A stretch of 62,856 nt of DNA, taken from assembly GCF_000759715.1 (NCBI RefSeq), contig NZ_BBLU01000010.1, positions 1 through 62,856 on the forward strand, written 5' to 3'. Position 1 is the stretch's first letter, and each line of letters opens with the position of its first letter. The notes beneath the pieces are model-generated. The model saw only the letters and a program-made list of their open reading frames with translations, was not told the DNA's origin and searched no databases. Below are positions 55,207 through 62,856 of the stretch, piece after piece. The translations under genes were made by a program, and so were the position numbers. The stretch comes from Demequina mangrovi. GTDB taxonomy: Bacteria > Actinomycetota > Actinomycetes > Actinomycetales > Demequinaceae.

Positions 55207-57009
55207 ATGCTTCGCATGTCCACGCTCTTCCTGCGCACGCTGCGCGAGAATCCCGCCGACGCCGAGGTCGCGTCGCACCAGCTGCTCGTCCGCGCCGGCT
55301 ACATCCGCCGCGCCGCCCCCGGCATCTACACTTGGCTGCCGCTGGGCCTCAAGGTCCTCGCCAAGGTCGAGGCCGTGGTGCGCGAGGAGATGGACGCCGC
55401 CGGCGGCCAGGAGGTCCACTTCCCGGCGCTGCTGCCGCGCGAGCCCTACGAGGCGACGGGCCGCTGGACCGAGTACGGGCCCAACCTCTTCCGCCTCCAG
55501 GACCGCAAGGGCGGCGACTACCTGCTCGCGCCCACGCACGAGGAGATGTTCACGTTGCTGGTGAAGGACCTGTACTCCTCGTACAAGGACCTGCCGCTGA
55601 CGATCTACCAGATCCAGACCAAGTACCGCGACGAGGCGCGTCCTCGCGCAGGCCTGCTGCGCGGTCGCGAGTTCGTCATGAAGGACTCCTACTCGTTCGA
55701 CATCTCGGACGAGGGCCTCGATGCGTCGTACGCGGCGCAGCGCGCGGCCTACATCCGCATCTTCGAGCGGCTCGGCCTCGAGTACGTGATCGTGCAGGCG
55801 CAGGCCGGCGCGATGGGCGGCTCCAAGTCGGAGGAGTTCCTCTCGCCCACCGAGGTCGGCGAGGACACCTTCGTGCGCTCGCCCGGCGGCTATGCGGCCA
55901 ACGTCGAGGCCGTCACCACGCCCTCACCCGCCGCGATCGACTGGACCGATGCGCCCGCGGCGCACGTGGAGGACACCCCCGACACGCCCACCATCGAGAC
56001 CCTGGTGGCCTCCGCGAACGCCAACCACCCGCGCGAGGACCGGCCGTGGACCGCCGCGGACACCCTCAAGAACGTGGTGATCGCCACGACCAACCCCGCG
56101 GGCGAGCGCGGATTGCTCGTGGTCGGCGTGCCAGGCGACCGCGAAGTCGACATGACCCGCCTCGAGGCGGCCCTGTCGCCCGCGACCGTCGAGGCCGCGA
56201 ACGAGGACGATCTCAAGGCCCACCCCGAGCTGGTCAAGGGCTACATCGGCCCCGGCGTGCTCGGCCCGCAGGCCCGACCCGAGGGCGTCGCGTTCCTCTC
56301 CGAGGACGACGCGACCATCCCGTACATGCTCGACCCGCGCATCGTCCCCGGCACCCGCTGGATCACCGGCGCCAACGCGCACGGCAAGCACGTGTTCGAC
56401 CTGGTCATGGGTCGCGACTTCATCGGCGACGGCACCCTCGAGGCGGCCGACGTCCGCGACGGCGACGAGGCTCCCGACGGCTCCGGCCCGCTCGAGCTCG
56501 CGCGGGGCGTGGAGATCGGCCACATCTTCCAGCTGGGCCGCAAGTACGCCGAGGCGCTCGACCTGCGCGTGCTCGACGAGAACGGCAAGCAGCAGGTGGT
56601 GACGATGGGCTCGTACGGCATCGGCGTCACGCGCGCCGTCGCGCTGCTCGCCGAGAACAACCACGACGAGCTGGGCCTGAGCTGGCCGATCCACGTCGCG
56701 CCGTACCAGGTGCACGTGGTCGCGACCGGCAAGGACGCGACGGTCTTCGACGCCGCCGCGGGCCTCGCGGCCGACCTCGAGGCCGCGGGCGTCGAGGTCT
56801 GCTACGACGACCGTCCCAAGGTCTCGCCCGGCGTGAAGTTCAAGGACGCCGAGCTCATCGGCGCACCGTACATCCTCGTCGTGGGCCGCGGACTGGCCGA
56901 GGGCACGGTCGAGCTCAAGGTGCGCGCGGAGGGCTCCAGCGAGGCGCTGCCCGTGGACGATGCGGCGGAGGTCCTGATCGCACGCGTCAGAGGGGCGCTG
57001 GGAGCCTGA
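55207..57009 (+). CDS. proS: Prolyl-tRNA synthetase (bacterial type)
   Basis: A 600-residue class II synthetase of the bacterial type with an inserted editing domain (about residues 225-400). Motif 2 is [21 protein letters not shown] near 140-160, motif 3 [14 protein letters not shown] near 470, and the anticodon-binding domain follows. ATG 55207 is eight bases after TAGAAT. The gene is a core block left between the two halves of the glycan island, with ispG-GNAT on one side and rimP-nusA on the other in the ancestral order. Confidence 0.96.
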   Translation: MLRMSTLFLRTLRENPADAEVASHQLLVRAGYIRRAAPGIYTWLPLGLKVLAKVEAVVREEMDAAGGQEVHFPALLPREPYEATGRWTEYGPNLFRLQDRKGGDYLLAPTHEEMFTLLVKDLYSSYKDLPLTIYQIQTKYRDEARPRAGLLRGREFVMKDSYSFDISDEGLDASYAAQRAAYIRIFERLGLEYVIVQAQAGAMGGSKSEEFLSPTEVGEDTFVRSPGGYAANVEAVTTPSPAAIDWTDAPAAHVEDTPDTPTIETLVASANANHPREDRPWTAADTLKNVVIATTNPAGERGLLVVGVPGDREVDMTRLEAALSPATVEAANEDDLKAHPELVKGYIGPGVLGPQARPEGVAFLSEDDATIPYMLDPRIVPGTRWITGANAHGKHVFDLVMGRDFIGDGTLEAADVRDGDEAPDGSGPLELARGVEIGHIFQLGRKYAEALDLRVLDENGKQQVVTMGSYGIGVTRAVALLAENNHDELGLSWPIHVAPYQVHVVATGKDATVFDAAAGLAADLEAAGVEVCYDDRPKVSPGVKFKDAELIGAPYILVVGRGLAEGTVELKVRAEGSSEALPVDDAAEVLIARVRGALGA

Positions 57010-57016
57010 GCGGGGT

Positions 57017-57046
57017 CGCTCGCGGCGGGCACACCTAGCGCGAGCG
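57017..57046. terminator. Convergent terminator between proS and the GT8-like gene
   Basis: An 8-bp perfect stem (57017-57024 with 57039-57046) with a 14-base loop overlaps the end of the minus-strand gene and starts seven bases after the proS stop, so it can serve both genes. Confidence 0.5.
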
Positions 57047-57958
57047 CAGGCCTTCCCCGAGGGCGCGCTTGCTCAGCTCAAGCGTCGTGGAGTAGCCCCG
57101 GGAGAGGAGACGCTCTCGGGTGCCCCTCGACAACGCCTCGTATGCCTCCACGTGCGCGGCGTGCCAGAGCGCTTCGGCGCACATGTAGGTGTCCTCCGTC
57201 GCTTCGGCGCGAGTCTGCCACGGCTTGGCGGCCACGTAGTGGAGCACCCGTGTCGGCGTCGCGGCGAACTGTTCCTCGATCGGTCCTGAGCGGTCGGGGA
57301 AGTGACGCTTGGTGACGTTCAGGCTCGGGTCGAGGTACGACCTGCGCGCGGGGCCGAAGTACGCGTTGAGCAGCAGCTGGTCCGCCATGCCCGTGCCGGG
57401 CGGCAGGTGTGCGACGGTGGTCGAGTGCAACAGGTCGTTGTAGGTGGTTCCGGTGAGGTGACGGGAGCCGATGCACATCACTCCCGAGTTGAAGAAGCTC
57501 TTCGGCAGGTCGCCCTGGCCATCGAAGGCGCGAACTGCGGCGAAGTCGGCTGTCGTTTCGAAGAGCTCGCGACAGCTGCGCAGGAAGAGCAGGTCGCTGT
57601 CGAGCGTCACCACGCGTGCCGGACCCGTGATACGGAACGCCTCGAGGATGAGGAAGGCCGCTGTGAGCCGCGCAGGCGTACCGAGCTTCCGTGCGAGCCG
57701 ATCCCGCGCCACCCAGAACTCGGCGTCTCCCGCCGCGATGCAACGCACCCGTGGAGAGAGTTCCTCCAGTACCTCGCGGTGAAGCTCCGTCAGAGGTGCG
57801 CGCTCGTCGTGATGAAGAATCAGGATCGGATGGGTGTCGTCGGGGTGATGCTTCAGGAGGCTTGCCAGCATGACCACGCCCCCGGCGAAGAAGTCATCGG
57901 TGACGACCGTCACGATGCAGGTCTCGGCCTCGATGTGGATGCTGCTCGACGTGCTCAT
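57035..57958 (-). CDS. GT8-like glycosyltransferase
   Basis: A 307-residue GT-A enzyme. The start CIVTVVTDDFFAGGVVMLASLL and the metal motif Asp120-Ser-Asp122 in VVTLDSDLLF fit the GT8 (glycogenin/LgtC) class, with FFNSGVMCIGS near 158 and a late HYVAAKPW near 240 that resembles the GT8 HxxGxxKPW site. It probably uses a UDP-sugar. Its ATG overlaps the stop of the DUF115-like gene, so the two are translated together. Confidence 0.85.
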   Translation of the reverse strand: MSTSSSIHIEAETCIVTVVTDDFFAGGVVMLASLLKHHPDDTHPILILHHDERAPLTELHREVLEELSPRVRCIAAGDAEFWVARDRLARKLGTPARLTAAFLILEAFRITGPARVVTLDSDLLFLRSCRELFETTADFAAVRAFDGQGDLPKSFFNSGVMCIGSRHLTGTTYNDLLHSTTVAHLPPGTGMADQLLLNAYFGPARRSYLDPSLNVTKRHFPDRSGPIEEQFAATPTRVLHYVAAKPWQTRAEATEDTYMCAEALWHAAHVEAYEALSRGTRERLLSRGYSTTLELSKRALGEGLRSR

Positions 57959-59463
57959 CGACTCGCCACGCTGCCTCGCTGCCTAGGACGCATGCTTCGG
58001 AGACCCTCGCCCGCGTGCCCGACGATGGTGCGGATGCCGTCGCGTTCGAGCGCCGTGACCATGAGTGAGAGTGCGCTGCCCGGGGACTCATGCACGGACC
58101 CGAGGATTTCGCCGTCGGCCTCGCATCCGATCAGCACCACTTCAGAGAAGCCCATGAAGCGCGCGAGAGGCAGTGCCATGGTGACCGCATCGGTGTGGCC
58201 ATGCCGCAGAGGTTCTGCAACGTTGAGGTTGACAGAGCCCTGGGCGTCGATGCGCACAGAGCGCTGTGCGAGCAGCACCCTTGTCACGCAATGCGGATCG
58301 CCTGTGTGGTCCCCCTGAGCGAGGAACGGGGCGAAGACGGTCGCGCCACGCTTCGCCGCACGCCCGACAGCCGACGGAGTCGACGTGCAGATGTATGTCG
58401 GAGCCATCCCCACGAGCTCAGACTGCGGCACGAAGTGGTCGGTGGCGAAAGTCGTCTCAGAGCTGAGAGCGTCGAGGTCGGCATCGGTCAGGCCGACGCC
58501 GTCGGCGATGATCACGCACCGCTCGCCTTGGTGCGTCGCGCGAAGCCTCTCGAGCCGCGCCAAGGCGCCTGAACGGGCGAAGGCGCGAATGCGCGCCGCT
58601 CGCCCCTGCTCCGGCGCAGGGGCTCGGCGCACAGGAGCGGGCGCGTCCAGCCCGGAGACAGCGTCAGCGGCGTGCGCGCCTCCGCGAGCGATGCGACCAT
58701 CGCGGTTCCCTTGCGGTTCCGCTTTCAGCCTCGCACGGCTGGGCATCTCCGTTGCCGGCGTGCCAGGAGCGACGCCGACCGCGTCGTAGATCCGGTCGAT
58801 GCGCTCTTCGTATCGCGCGAGTTGCGCGCTCTTTTCTGCGACGAGCGCACGGAGTTCGCTGACGGCTGGATCGGACGCCGCCTCGGCTGGGTCCGAGAGC
58901 ACCGCGTGGAGGTCGGAGGTGGTCGCATTCGGCCACGGGCCCCAGCCCGTGAGAGCCTCGCCGTCGAGCACTATGCCGAGGCGGCGGAGCCACGCTGTGT
59001 AGTCGATGGCAGCCGTCACAGCGGGATCCACGCCGAACCTTGCGTGGGTGACGCCGAGGCGGATCATGACTGCCACCGCGTCGGCTCCTGCGGACAGCTC
59101 GTATCGGCGCGGCGCGATCGAGCCGACAGGCGCTTCGTTGCTGGGTCCGGCGAGCGCACCATGCGGTCCGCCGTGATCGGAGACCTTCAGCACCTGGTCG
59201 GCCGGTAGGCGACCGAGCGCTCTCGACCGTGCGTCAAGGTCAGCGAGCACGGCGAAGTTGAGCCCCATCGCCTGCTGATCGTGCGGTGCGAGCTGCGAGA
59301 GGGAGCACGTCGAGGCGGCGGCCTCGCCCACCGCGTCGACATGCCGGAGGAAGTCGATACGCGCCACGACATCCATCCGATGGGGCCATACCAGGTCCTC
59401 GAGCCTCAACCTCACACGTCTACCCAGCACTGCACTTCCCGTTCGTCGATACGCGCGGCCCAC
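57955..59463 (-). CDS. DUF115/MptE-like protein with N-terminal extension
   Basis: A protein of up to 502 residues. The C-terminal 200 residues have ERCVIIADGVGLTDADLDAL and later VTMALPLARFMGFSEVVLIGCEADG, resembling the DUF115/Maf family linked to flagellin or surface-glycan modification; the usual Gly-Pro-Ser is Gly-Val-Gly. The middle (about 195-230) is a coiled coil and the linker is Pro/Ala/Arg-rich. The start is uncertain: GTG 59463 (TAAGAT at 59480-59475 lies 11 bases upstream), GTG 59415 (giving VRLRLEDLVWPHRMD) or ATG 59376. It overlaps the GT8-like gene. Confidence 0.65.
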   Translation of the reverse strand: MGRAYRRTGSAVLGRRVRLRLEDLVWPHRMDVVARIDFLRHVDAVGEAAASTCSLSQLAPHDQQAMGLNFAVLADLDARSRALGRLPADQVLKVSDHGGPHGALAGPSNEAPVGSIAPRRYELSAGADAVAVMIRLGVTHARFGVDPAVTAAIDYTAWLRRLGIVLDGEALTGWGPWPNATTSDLHAVLSDPAEAASDPAVSELRALVAEKSAQLARYEERIDRIYDAVGVAPGTPATEMPSRARLKAEPQGNRDGRIARGGAHAADAVSGLDAPAPVRRAPAPEQGRAARIRAFARSGALARLERLRATHQGERCVIIADGVGLTDADLDALSSETTFATDHFVPQSELVGMAPTYICTSTPSAVGRAAKRGATVFAPFLAQGDHTGDPHCVTRVLLAQRSVRIDAQGSVNLNVAEPLRHGHTDAVTMALPLARFMGFSEVVLIGCEADGEILGSVHESPGSALSLMVTALERDGIRTIVGHAGEGLRSMRPRQRGSVASR

Positions 59464-59640
59464 CTCGGGCCGACTAATCTTACACGGCGTGTCAGTGGAC
59501 CCTCGGGGCCGCGCTGCGCCCGTCCCGACCCTGACAGCGCGGACTGCGCTGCCTGCGACTCGCGGGTGGCATCGTCACCAGCGCGGACGACTCCGAGGAT
59601 GCTCTGGTCTGGCCCCGCGCCCGGCACGCAACACTCGGAT

Positions 59641-60594
59641 TCACCGGGACACGCTGAGGCCGGGCAGTGCCGGGATGTCCGCGACTTCGAAGCCCGGGAG
59701 GGAGGCGGCCTGCGCGAAGGCGTCGTAGGCCGCGTCGAGGATCCACCCGGCGTCCTGGGCGCTCGCGCCGTCGATGAGCGCGGCGTACGCCTCCGCGAGG
59801 GCCGTCTCGAGCGCGAGCGCGGTCGCGGCGCGCTCCTCCGCGGTGCCGGTGCCGGCGGACGGCACGTCGTAGAGCGTCTCCCGGCGGTCCTCGACCCCTG
59901 GCAGCGCGAGCAGCGCCGCGGCGCGGTCCTCGTGCAGCCGCGAACGCGTGAGCGCCTCGGCGCGCGCGTCCTCGTCCTCGGAGCGGGCAGCGATCACCTC
60001 GTACGTGAACGCGGCCTCGTCGTGCGCGAGGGCGAGCGCGGCGAGCACGTCGCCGTCGACCTCGGTGGCCTCCGCGGGCGCCAAGTCCGGGACGCCGTCG
60101 CCGCCGGGCAGCGAGCGGTCGCCCGGCTCGGCTCCCGCGAGGTCGGCGACGGTGGTCGTCATGGCGTGCGACAGCGCTATCGAGCGCAGCAGCGCCGCGA
60201 GCCCCGGGTCCTCGTCCTGCGCGGCGTCCGCCCCGCGGAGCGCGTCCGCGATTGCGGCGTCGACCGCCTCCGCGAAGGAGGGCTGCTCGCCTGTCGGCGA
60301 CGGCACGGGGGAGGCGGAGGGATAGGGGACGTAGACGCCGCCGAGCGCCTCGAGACGCACGGGTGCCAGGGCGGATTCGAGCGCGCCCGCCTCGGAGGAG
60401 TCGGCAGCGTCGATCACGGCCTGCTCGCGCAGCGCAGCGTCGTCCCGCAGCACCACGGTGGCGGTCGGCGTGCGGCTCGGGATGGGCGGGGTCTCGAGCC
60501 GCCAGCTGCAGCCGGTCGTCGCGACCGCGAGCACCGCGGCCGCCGCGAGTCCGCGCATCCAGCGGGACGGGGACGGCGTCATGGGCGCCATCAT
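59641..60594 (-). CDS. Lipoprotein with DUF4439 ferritin-like domain
   Basis: A protein of up to 317 residues. A signal peptide ends in a lipobox-like TTG-Cys29, then a Pro/Ser/Thr linker and a C-terminal helical domain (about residues 190-312) of the DUF4439 ferritin-like type next to rimP in actinobacteria. An Ala-rich helical region (about 55-165) may be a second bundle. The start is among clustered Met codons at 60594, 60591 and 60582. It diverges from rimP, and its start overlaps the rimP -35. Metal binding is possible but unproven. Confidence 0.8.
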   Translation of the reverse strand: MMAPMTPSPSRWMRGLAAAAVLAVATTGCSWRLETPPIPSRTPTATVVLRDDAALREQAVIDAADSSEAGALESALAPVRLEALGGVYVPYPSASPVPSPTGEQPSFAEAVDAAIADALRGADAAQDEDPGLAALLRSIALSHAMTTTVADLAGAEPGDRSLPGGDGVPDLAPAEATEVDGDVLAALALAHDEAAFTYEVIAARSEDEDARAEALTRSRLHEDRAAALLALPGVEDRRETLYDVPSAGTGTAEERAATALALETALAEAYAALIDGASAQDAGWILDAAYDAFAQAASLPGFEVADIPALPGLSVSR

Positions 60595-60621
60595 GACACG
60601 CCCCCGAGAGGGCCCTAGAAT
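60593..60621 (+). promoter_or_regulatory. rimP-nusA-infB promoter
   Basis: ATGACA (60593-60598) and TAGAAT (60616-60621) are 17 bp apart. Transcription would start near 60628, which is after the GTG at 60622 and so excludes that codon as the rimP start. Confidence 0.75.
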
Positions 60622-60675
60622 GTGACCGACCGAATTTCAGGAACGGAGCGCGTGCCGCGCGTGGGAGGCGATGCC

Positions 60676-61143
60676 ATGGACATCTCGAGCCGCATCATCG
60701 AGCTTGCCGCGCCGGCGGCGGAGGCGGTCGGACTTGTCGTCGAGGGGGTGGACGTCACCGCCGCAGGCAAGCGCTCGCGGGTGCTCGTGACCGTCGATCT
60801 GCCGGAGACCGAGGTCGGCAGCGCCGACCTGGACAAGGTGGCCGAGGCCTCCCGCACCATCGGCGCCGCGCTCGACGAGGCGAACGTGCCCTCCACGCCG
60901 TACGTCCTCGAGGTCTCCACCCCCGGCACCGACCGAGCCCTCACCGAGCGCCGCCACTTCCTGCGCGCCCGCACCCGGCTCGTCGAGATCCGCCTCGCCG
61001 ACCGTTCCGTCACCGGACGCGTCCAGGACGTCGACGGCGACACGGTCGTGCTCGACGTCGACGGCGAGCTGCAGCAGGTGCCGCTGGGCGAGATCAGCGA
61101 GGGACGCATCGTCGTGGAGCTCAAGAGGCTGGGAGAGAAGTAG
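60676..61143 (+). CDS. rimP: Ribosome maturation factor RimP
   Basis: A 155-residue 30S assembly factor. The N-terminal domain (ISSRIIELAAPAAEAVGLVVEGVDV) and the C-terminal SH3-like barrel (GRVQDVDGDTVVLDVDGELQQVPLGEI) are clear, with VLEVSTPGTDRALTERRHF in the middle. ATG 60676 is preferred: GGGAGG lies upstream, and the longer frame from GTG 60622 starts before the mapped -10 would allow transcription. nusA follows three bases after the stop. Confidence 0.94.
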   Translation: MDISSRIIELAAPAAEAVGLVVEGVDVTAAGKRSRVLVTVDLPETEVGSADLDKVAEASRTIGAALDEANVPSTPYVLEVSTPGTDRALTERRHFLRARTRLVEIRLADRSVTGRVQDVDGDTVVLDVDGELQQVPLGEISEGRIVVELKRLGEK

Positions 61144-61146
61144 GAC

Positions 61147-62154
61147 ATGGACATCGACATGCAGGCCCTGCGGGGCCTCGAGCGCGAGAAGGACATCCGT
61201 CTGGACGTGCTGGTCGACGCGATCGAGCAGGCGCTCGTCTCGGCGTACCACAAGACCCCCGGCGCCTACCGGCATGCGCGGGCGCACCTCGACCGCGTGA
61301 CGGGCAAGGTGACGATCCTCGCGCGCGAGGACGCGGAGGAGGGCGAGGAGGCCGCCGACCTGCCGGAGTTCGACGACACCCCGAAGGACTTCGGCCGCAT
61401 CGCGACGTCGACCGCGCGCCAGGTGATCTTCCAGCGTCTGCGCCAGGCAGGGGACGATGCCGTGCTGGGCGAGTACGCCGGCCGCGAGGGCCAGCTGGTC
61501 TCGGGCGTCATCCAGCAGTCGTCGGACCCCAAGAACGTGCACGTCGACCTCGGCGACGTCGAGGCGATCCTGCCTCCCCACGAGCAGGTGCCCACCGAGG
61601 TCTACGTCCACGGCGAGCGTCTCAAGGGCTACGTGCTCGACATCGGCCGCGGCCAGAAGGGGCCGTCGATCACGCTGTCGCGGACCCACCCCGGGCTCGT
61701 GCGCAAGCTGTTCGAGCTCGAGGTCCCCGAGATCGCGGACGGCACCGTCGAGATCATGAGCCTCGCCCGCGAGGCGGGTCACCGCACCAAGATCGCGGTC
61801 CGCGCGACCGTCCCCGGTGTCAACGCCAAGGGCGCGTGCATCGGCCCCGTCGGCTCGCGCGTGCGCGCCGTCATGAGCGAGCTGCGCGGCGAGAAGATCG
61901 ACATCATCGACTGGGACGACGACCCGGCGACCTTCGTGGGCAACGCCCTGTCGCCCTCGCGCGTCGTCTCGGTCGAGGTCGTCGACGAGGAGGCCCGCGC
62001 GGCGCGCGTGGTGGTGCCGGACTTCCACCTCTCGCTCGCGATCGGCAAGGAGGGCCAGAACGCCCGCCTCGCCGCGCGTCTCACGGGGTGGCGCATCGAC
62101 ATCCGCTCGGACGAGCAGCCGGACGTCCCCGGACGCGCCGGTTCCGGCCGCTGA
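61147..62154 (+). CDS. nusA: Transcription factor NusA
   Basis: A 335-residue NusA of the short actinobacterial form: an N-terminal RNAP-binding domain (residues 1-105), S1 domain (about 108-180; [22 protein letters not shown]), KH1 (about 205-275; [18 protein letters not shown]) and KH2 (about 280-325; [19 protein letters not shown]). It lacks the C-terminal acidic repeats of E. coli NusA. It affects pausing, termination and rRNA antitermination. The rimP-nusA-ylxR-infB order is conserved. Confidence 0.97.
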   Translation: MDIDMQALRGLEREKDIRLDVLVDAIEQALVSAYHKTPGAYRHARAHLDRVTGKVTILAREDAEEGEEAADLPEFDDTPKDFGRIATSTARQVIFQRLRQAGDDAVLGEYAGREGQLVSGVIQQSSDPKNVHVDLGDVEAILPPHEQVPTEVYVHGERLKGYVLDIGRGQKGPSITLSRTHPGLVRKLFELEVPEIADGTVEIMSLAREAGHRTKIAVRATVPGVNAKGACIGPVGSRVRAVMSELRGEKIDIIDWDDDPATFVGNALSPSRVVSVEVVDEEARAARVVVPDFHLSLAIGKEGQNARLAARLTGWRIDIRSDEQPDVPGRAGSGR

Positions 62155-62172
62155 GCAGGAACCGCTAGACTG

Positions 62173-62457
62173 GTGCAGCCGAGAGATCCGTCTCGTGACG
62201 TCGGCGCCCCCGCCCCCGCCTCCCAGGAGCCGGTGCGGACGTGCGTCGGCTGCAGGGGTCGGGCGTCTCGGTCGGTCCTTGTGCGAGTGGTGCAGGTGGA
62301 CGGCCGCGCGGTCGTCGACGAGCATCGCCGCATGCCGGGCAGGGGAGCATGGCTCCATCCCGACCCGGCATGTCTCGCGCAGGCGCTCAAGCGCCGGGCC
62401 CTGCCGCGTGCGTTGCGCGTGTCGGAGCTCGACGTCGCCGGCCTCGCGGTCGGCTAG
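62173..62457 (+). CDS. ylxR: YlxR family RNA-binding protein
   Basis: A 94-residue protein if GTG 62173 is used. The YlxR/DUF448 motif RTCVGCRGRASRSVLVRVV is at about residues 22-40, with PGRGAWLHPDPAC near 55-67. GTG 62233 (AGGAG just upstream) would give 74 residues starting at the Cys motif; a TAGACT (62166-62171) just before the longer start, if a true -10, would favour the shorter form. It lies between nusA and infB. YlxR affects expression of metabolic genes in Bacillus and binds RNA in related proteins. Confidence 0.9.
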   Translation: MQPRDPSRDVGAPAPASQEPVRTCVGCRGRASRSVLVRVVQVDGRAVVDEHRRMPGRGAWLHPDPACLAQALKRRALPRALRVSELDVAGLAVG

Positions 62458-62585
62458 CGTGGACCGTGCCCACCATCGAATCAGACGGGATGAAAGCCCA
62501 TGGCCCAGCGATGAGCAGCTCACGATGAGCACCCAGCCGTAACGATGGCTCGACCCTGTCTTGGTCGAGCCGAGACAGGAGAGAA

Positions 62586-62856
62586 GTGGCAAAGCCCCGC
62601 GTCCATGAGATCGCGAAGGAGCTCGGAGTCTCGAGCAAGGACCTGATCACCAAGCTCAACGAGCTCGGCGAATACGTCAAGGGTCCGTCCTCCACCCTGG
62701 AGGCACCCGTGGTGCGGAAGGCGCGCGACGCCTTCCCCACGGCCAAGCCCGCCGCCGGCGCGAGCGCGCCCGCGCCCGCGTCGAAGCCCGCCGCGAAGCC
62801 CGCGGCCAAGCCCGGCGCCCCCAAGCCCGGCCCCAAGCCGGCACCCAAGCCCGAGC
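62586..62856 (+). CDS. infB: Translation initiation factor IF-2 (partial, N-terminus)
   Basis: The first 90 residues only; the gene runs off the window. [19 protein letters not shown] is the IF-2 N-terminal helical domain, followed by [16 protein letters not shown] and the start of the long Ala/Pro/Lys/Gly-rich linker typical of actinobacteria. GTG 62586 has ACAGGAGAGAA upstream. It is the last seen gene of the rimP-nusA-ylxR operon; the GTPase domain lies outside the window. Confidence 0.96.
   Translation, partial: MAKPRVHEIAKELGVSSKDLITKLNELGEYVKGPSSTLEAPVVRKARDAFPTAKPAAGASAPAPASKPAAKPAAKPGAPKPGPKPAPKPE

Noticed and set aside
60622..60675. GTG 60622 as the rimP start
   Set aside because: It directly follows the -10 hexamer, so it would not be transcribed from that promoter. 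ATG 60676 has a ribosome binding site.

Overview
The window is about 62.9 kb of very GC-rich DNA with dense, short-spaced genes. Many start codons are GTG, and many genes seem to begin at or next to their transcription start. Gene content and order (folC-ndk-smc-ftsY-amtB-glnK-glnD-ffh; rpsP-khpA-rimM-trmD-rplS-lepB-rnhB; yraN-comM-dprA-xerC-sigma-rpsB-tsf-pyrH-frr-cdsA-rlmN-dxr-rseP-ispG; proS; rimP-nusA-ylxR-infB) fit a high-GC actinobacterium, probably of the order Micrococcales. The genus cannot be fixed from the sequence alone. I saw no tRNA, rRNA, insertion sequence, prophage or CRISPR array.

Layout. 1-1.1 kb: a MarR regulator and a flavodoxin-fold oxidoreductase, reading leftward behind two near-identical palindromic operators. 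1.1-9.6 kb: folate, nucleotide and chromosome/SRP genes. 9.7-13.3 kb: the ammonium operon amtB-glnK-glnD behind a GlnR-type box; its GlnD has no room for the usual ACT sensor domains. 13.3-16.0 kb: ffh and an amidohydrolase. 16.0-21.5 kb: an accessory electron-transfer locus with three exported FMN-binding proteins, two haem/FAD/NAD(P)H transmembrane reductases and an ApbE flavin transferase. 21.6-26.8 kb: the ribosomal protein/tRNA modification block, interrupted by two paralogous small membrane proteins on the other strand. 26.9-31.2 kb: a TetR regulator and two DHA2-type exporters that share one operator/promoter. 31.3-47.4 kb: core genes from yraN to ispG and a GNAT gene. 47.6-59.5 kb: a surface-glycan island of large multidomain glycosyltransferases, an FkbM methyltransferase fusion, an acetyltransferase, a GT8-like enzyme and a DUF115-like protein, with proS in the middle. 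59.6-62.9 kb: a ferritin-like lipoprotein, then rimP, nusA, ylxR and the start of infB.

How parts work together. The 16-21.5 kb locus reads as a complete route for moving electrons from cytosolic NAD(P)H through FAD and haem across the membrane to covalently bound FMN on exported carriers, with its own flavinylating enzyme. A shared direct-repeat motif precedes both halves of the locus and suggests a common response regulator. This is the strongest candidate for a poorly described system here. The glycan island appears inserted around proS and differs in codon choice from the core. Several control regions can be read directly: tandem MarR palindromes, a four-half-site GlnR box, a TetR operator placed between -35 and -10 at two promoters, and structured leaders before rplS and rpsB.
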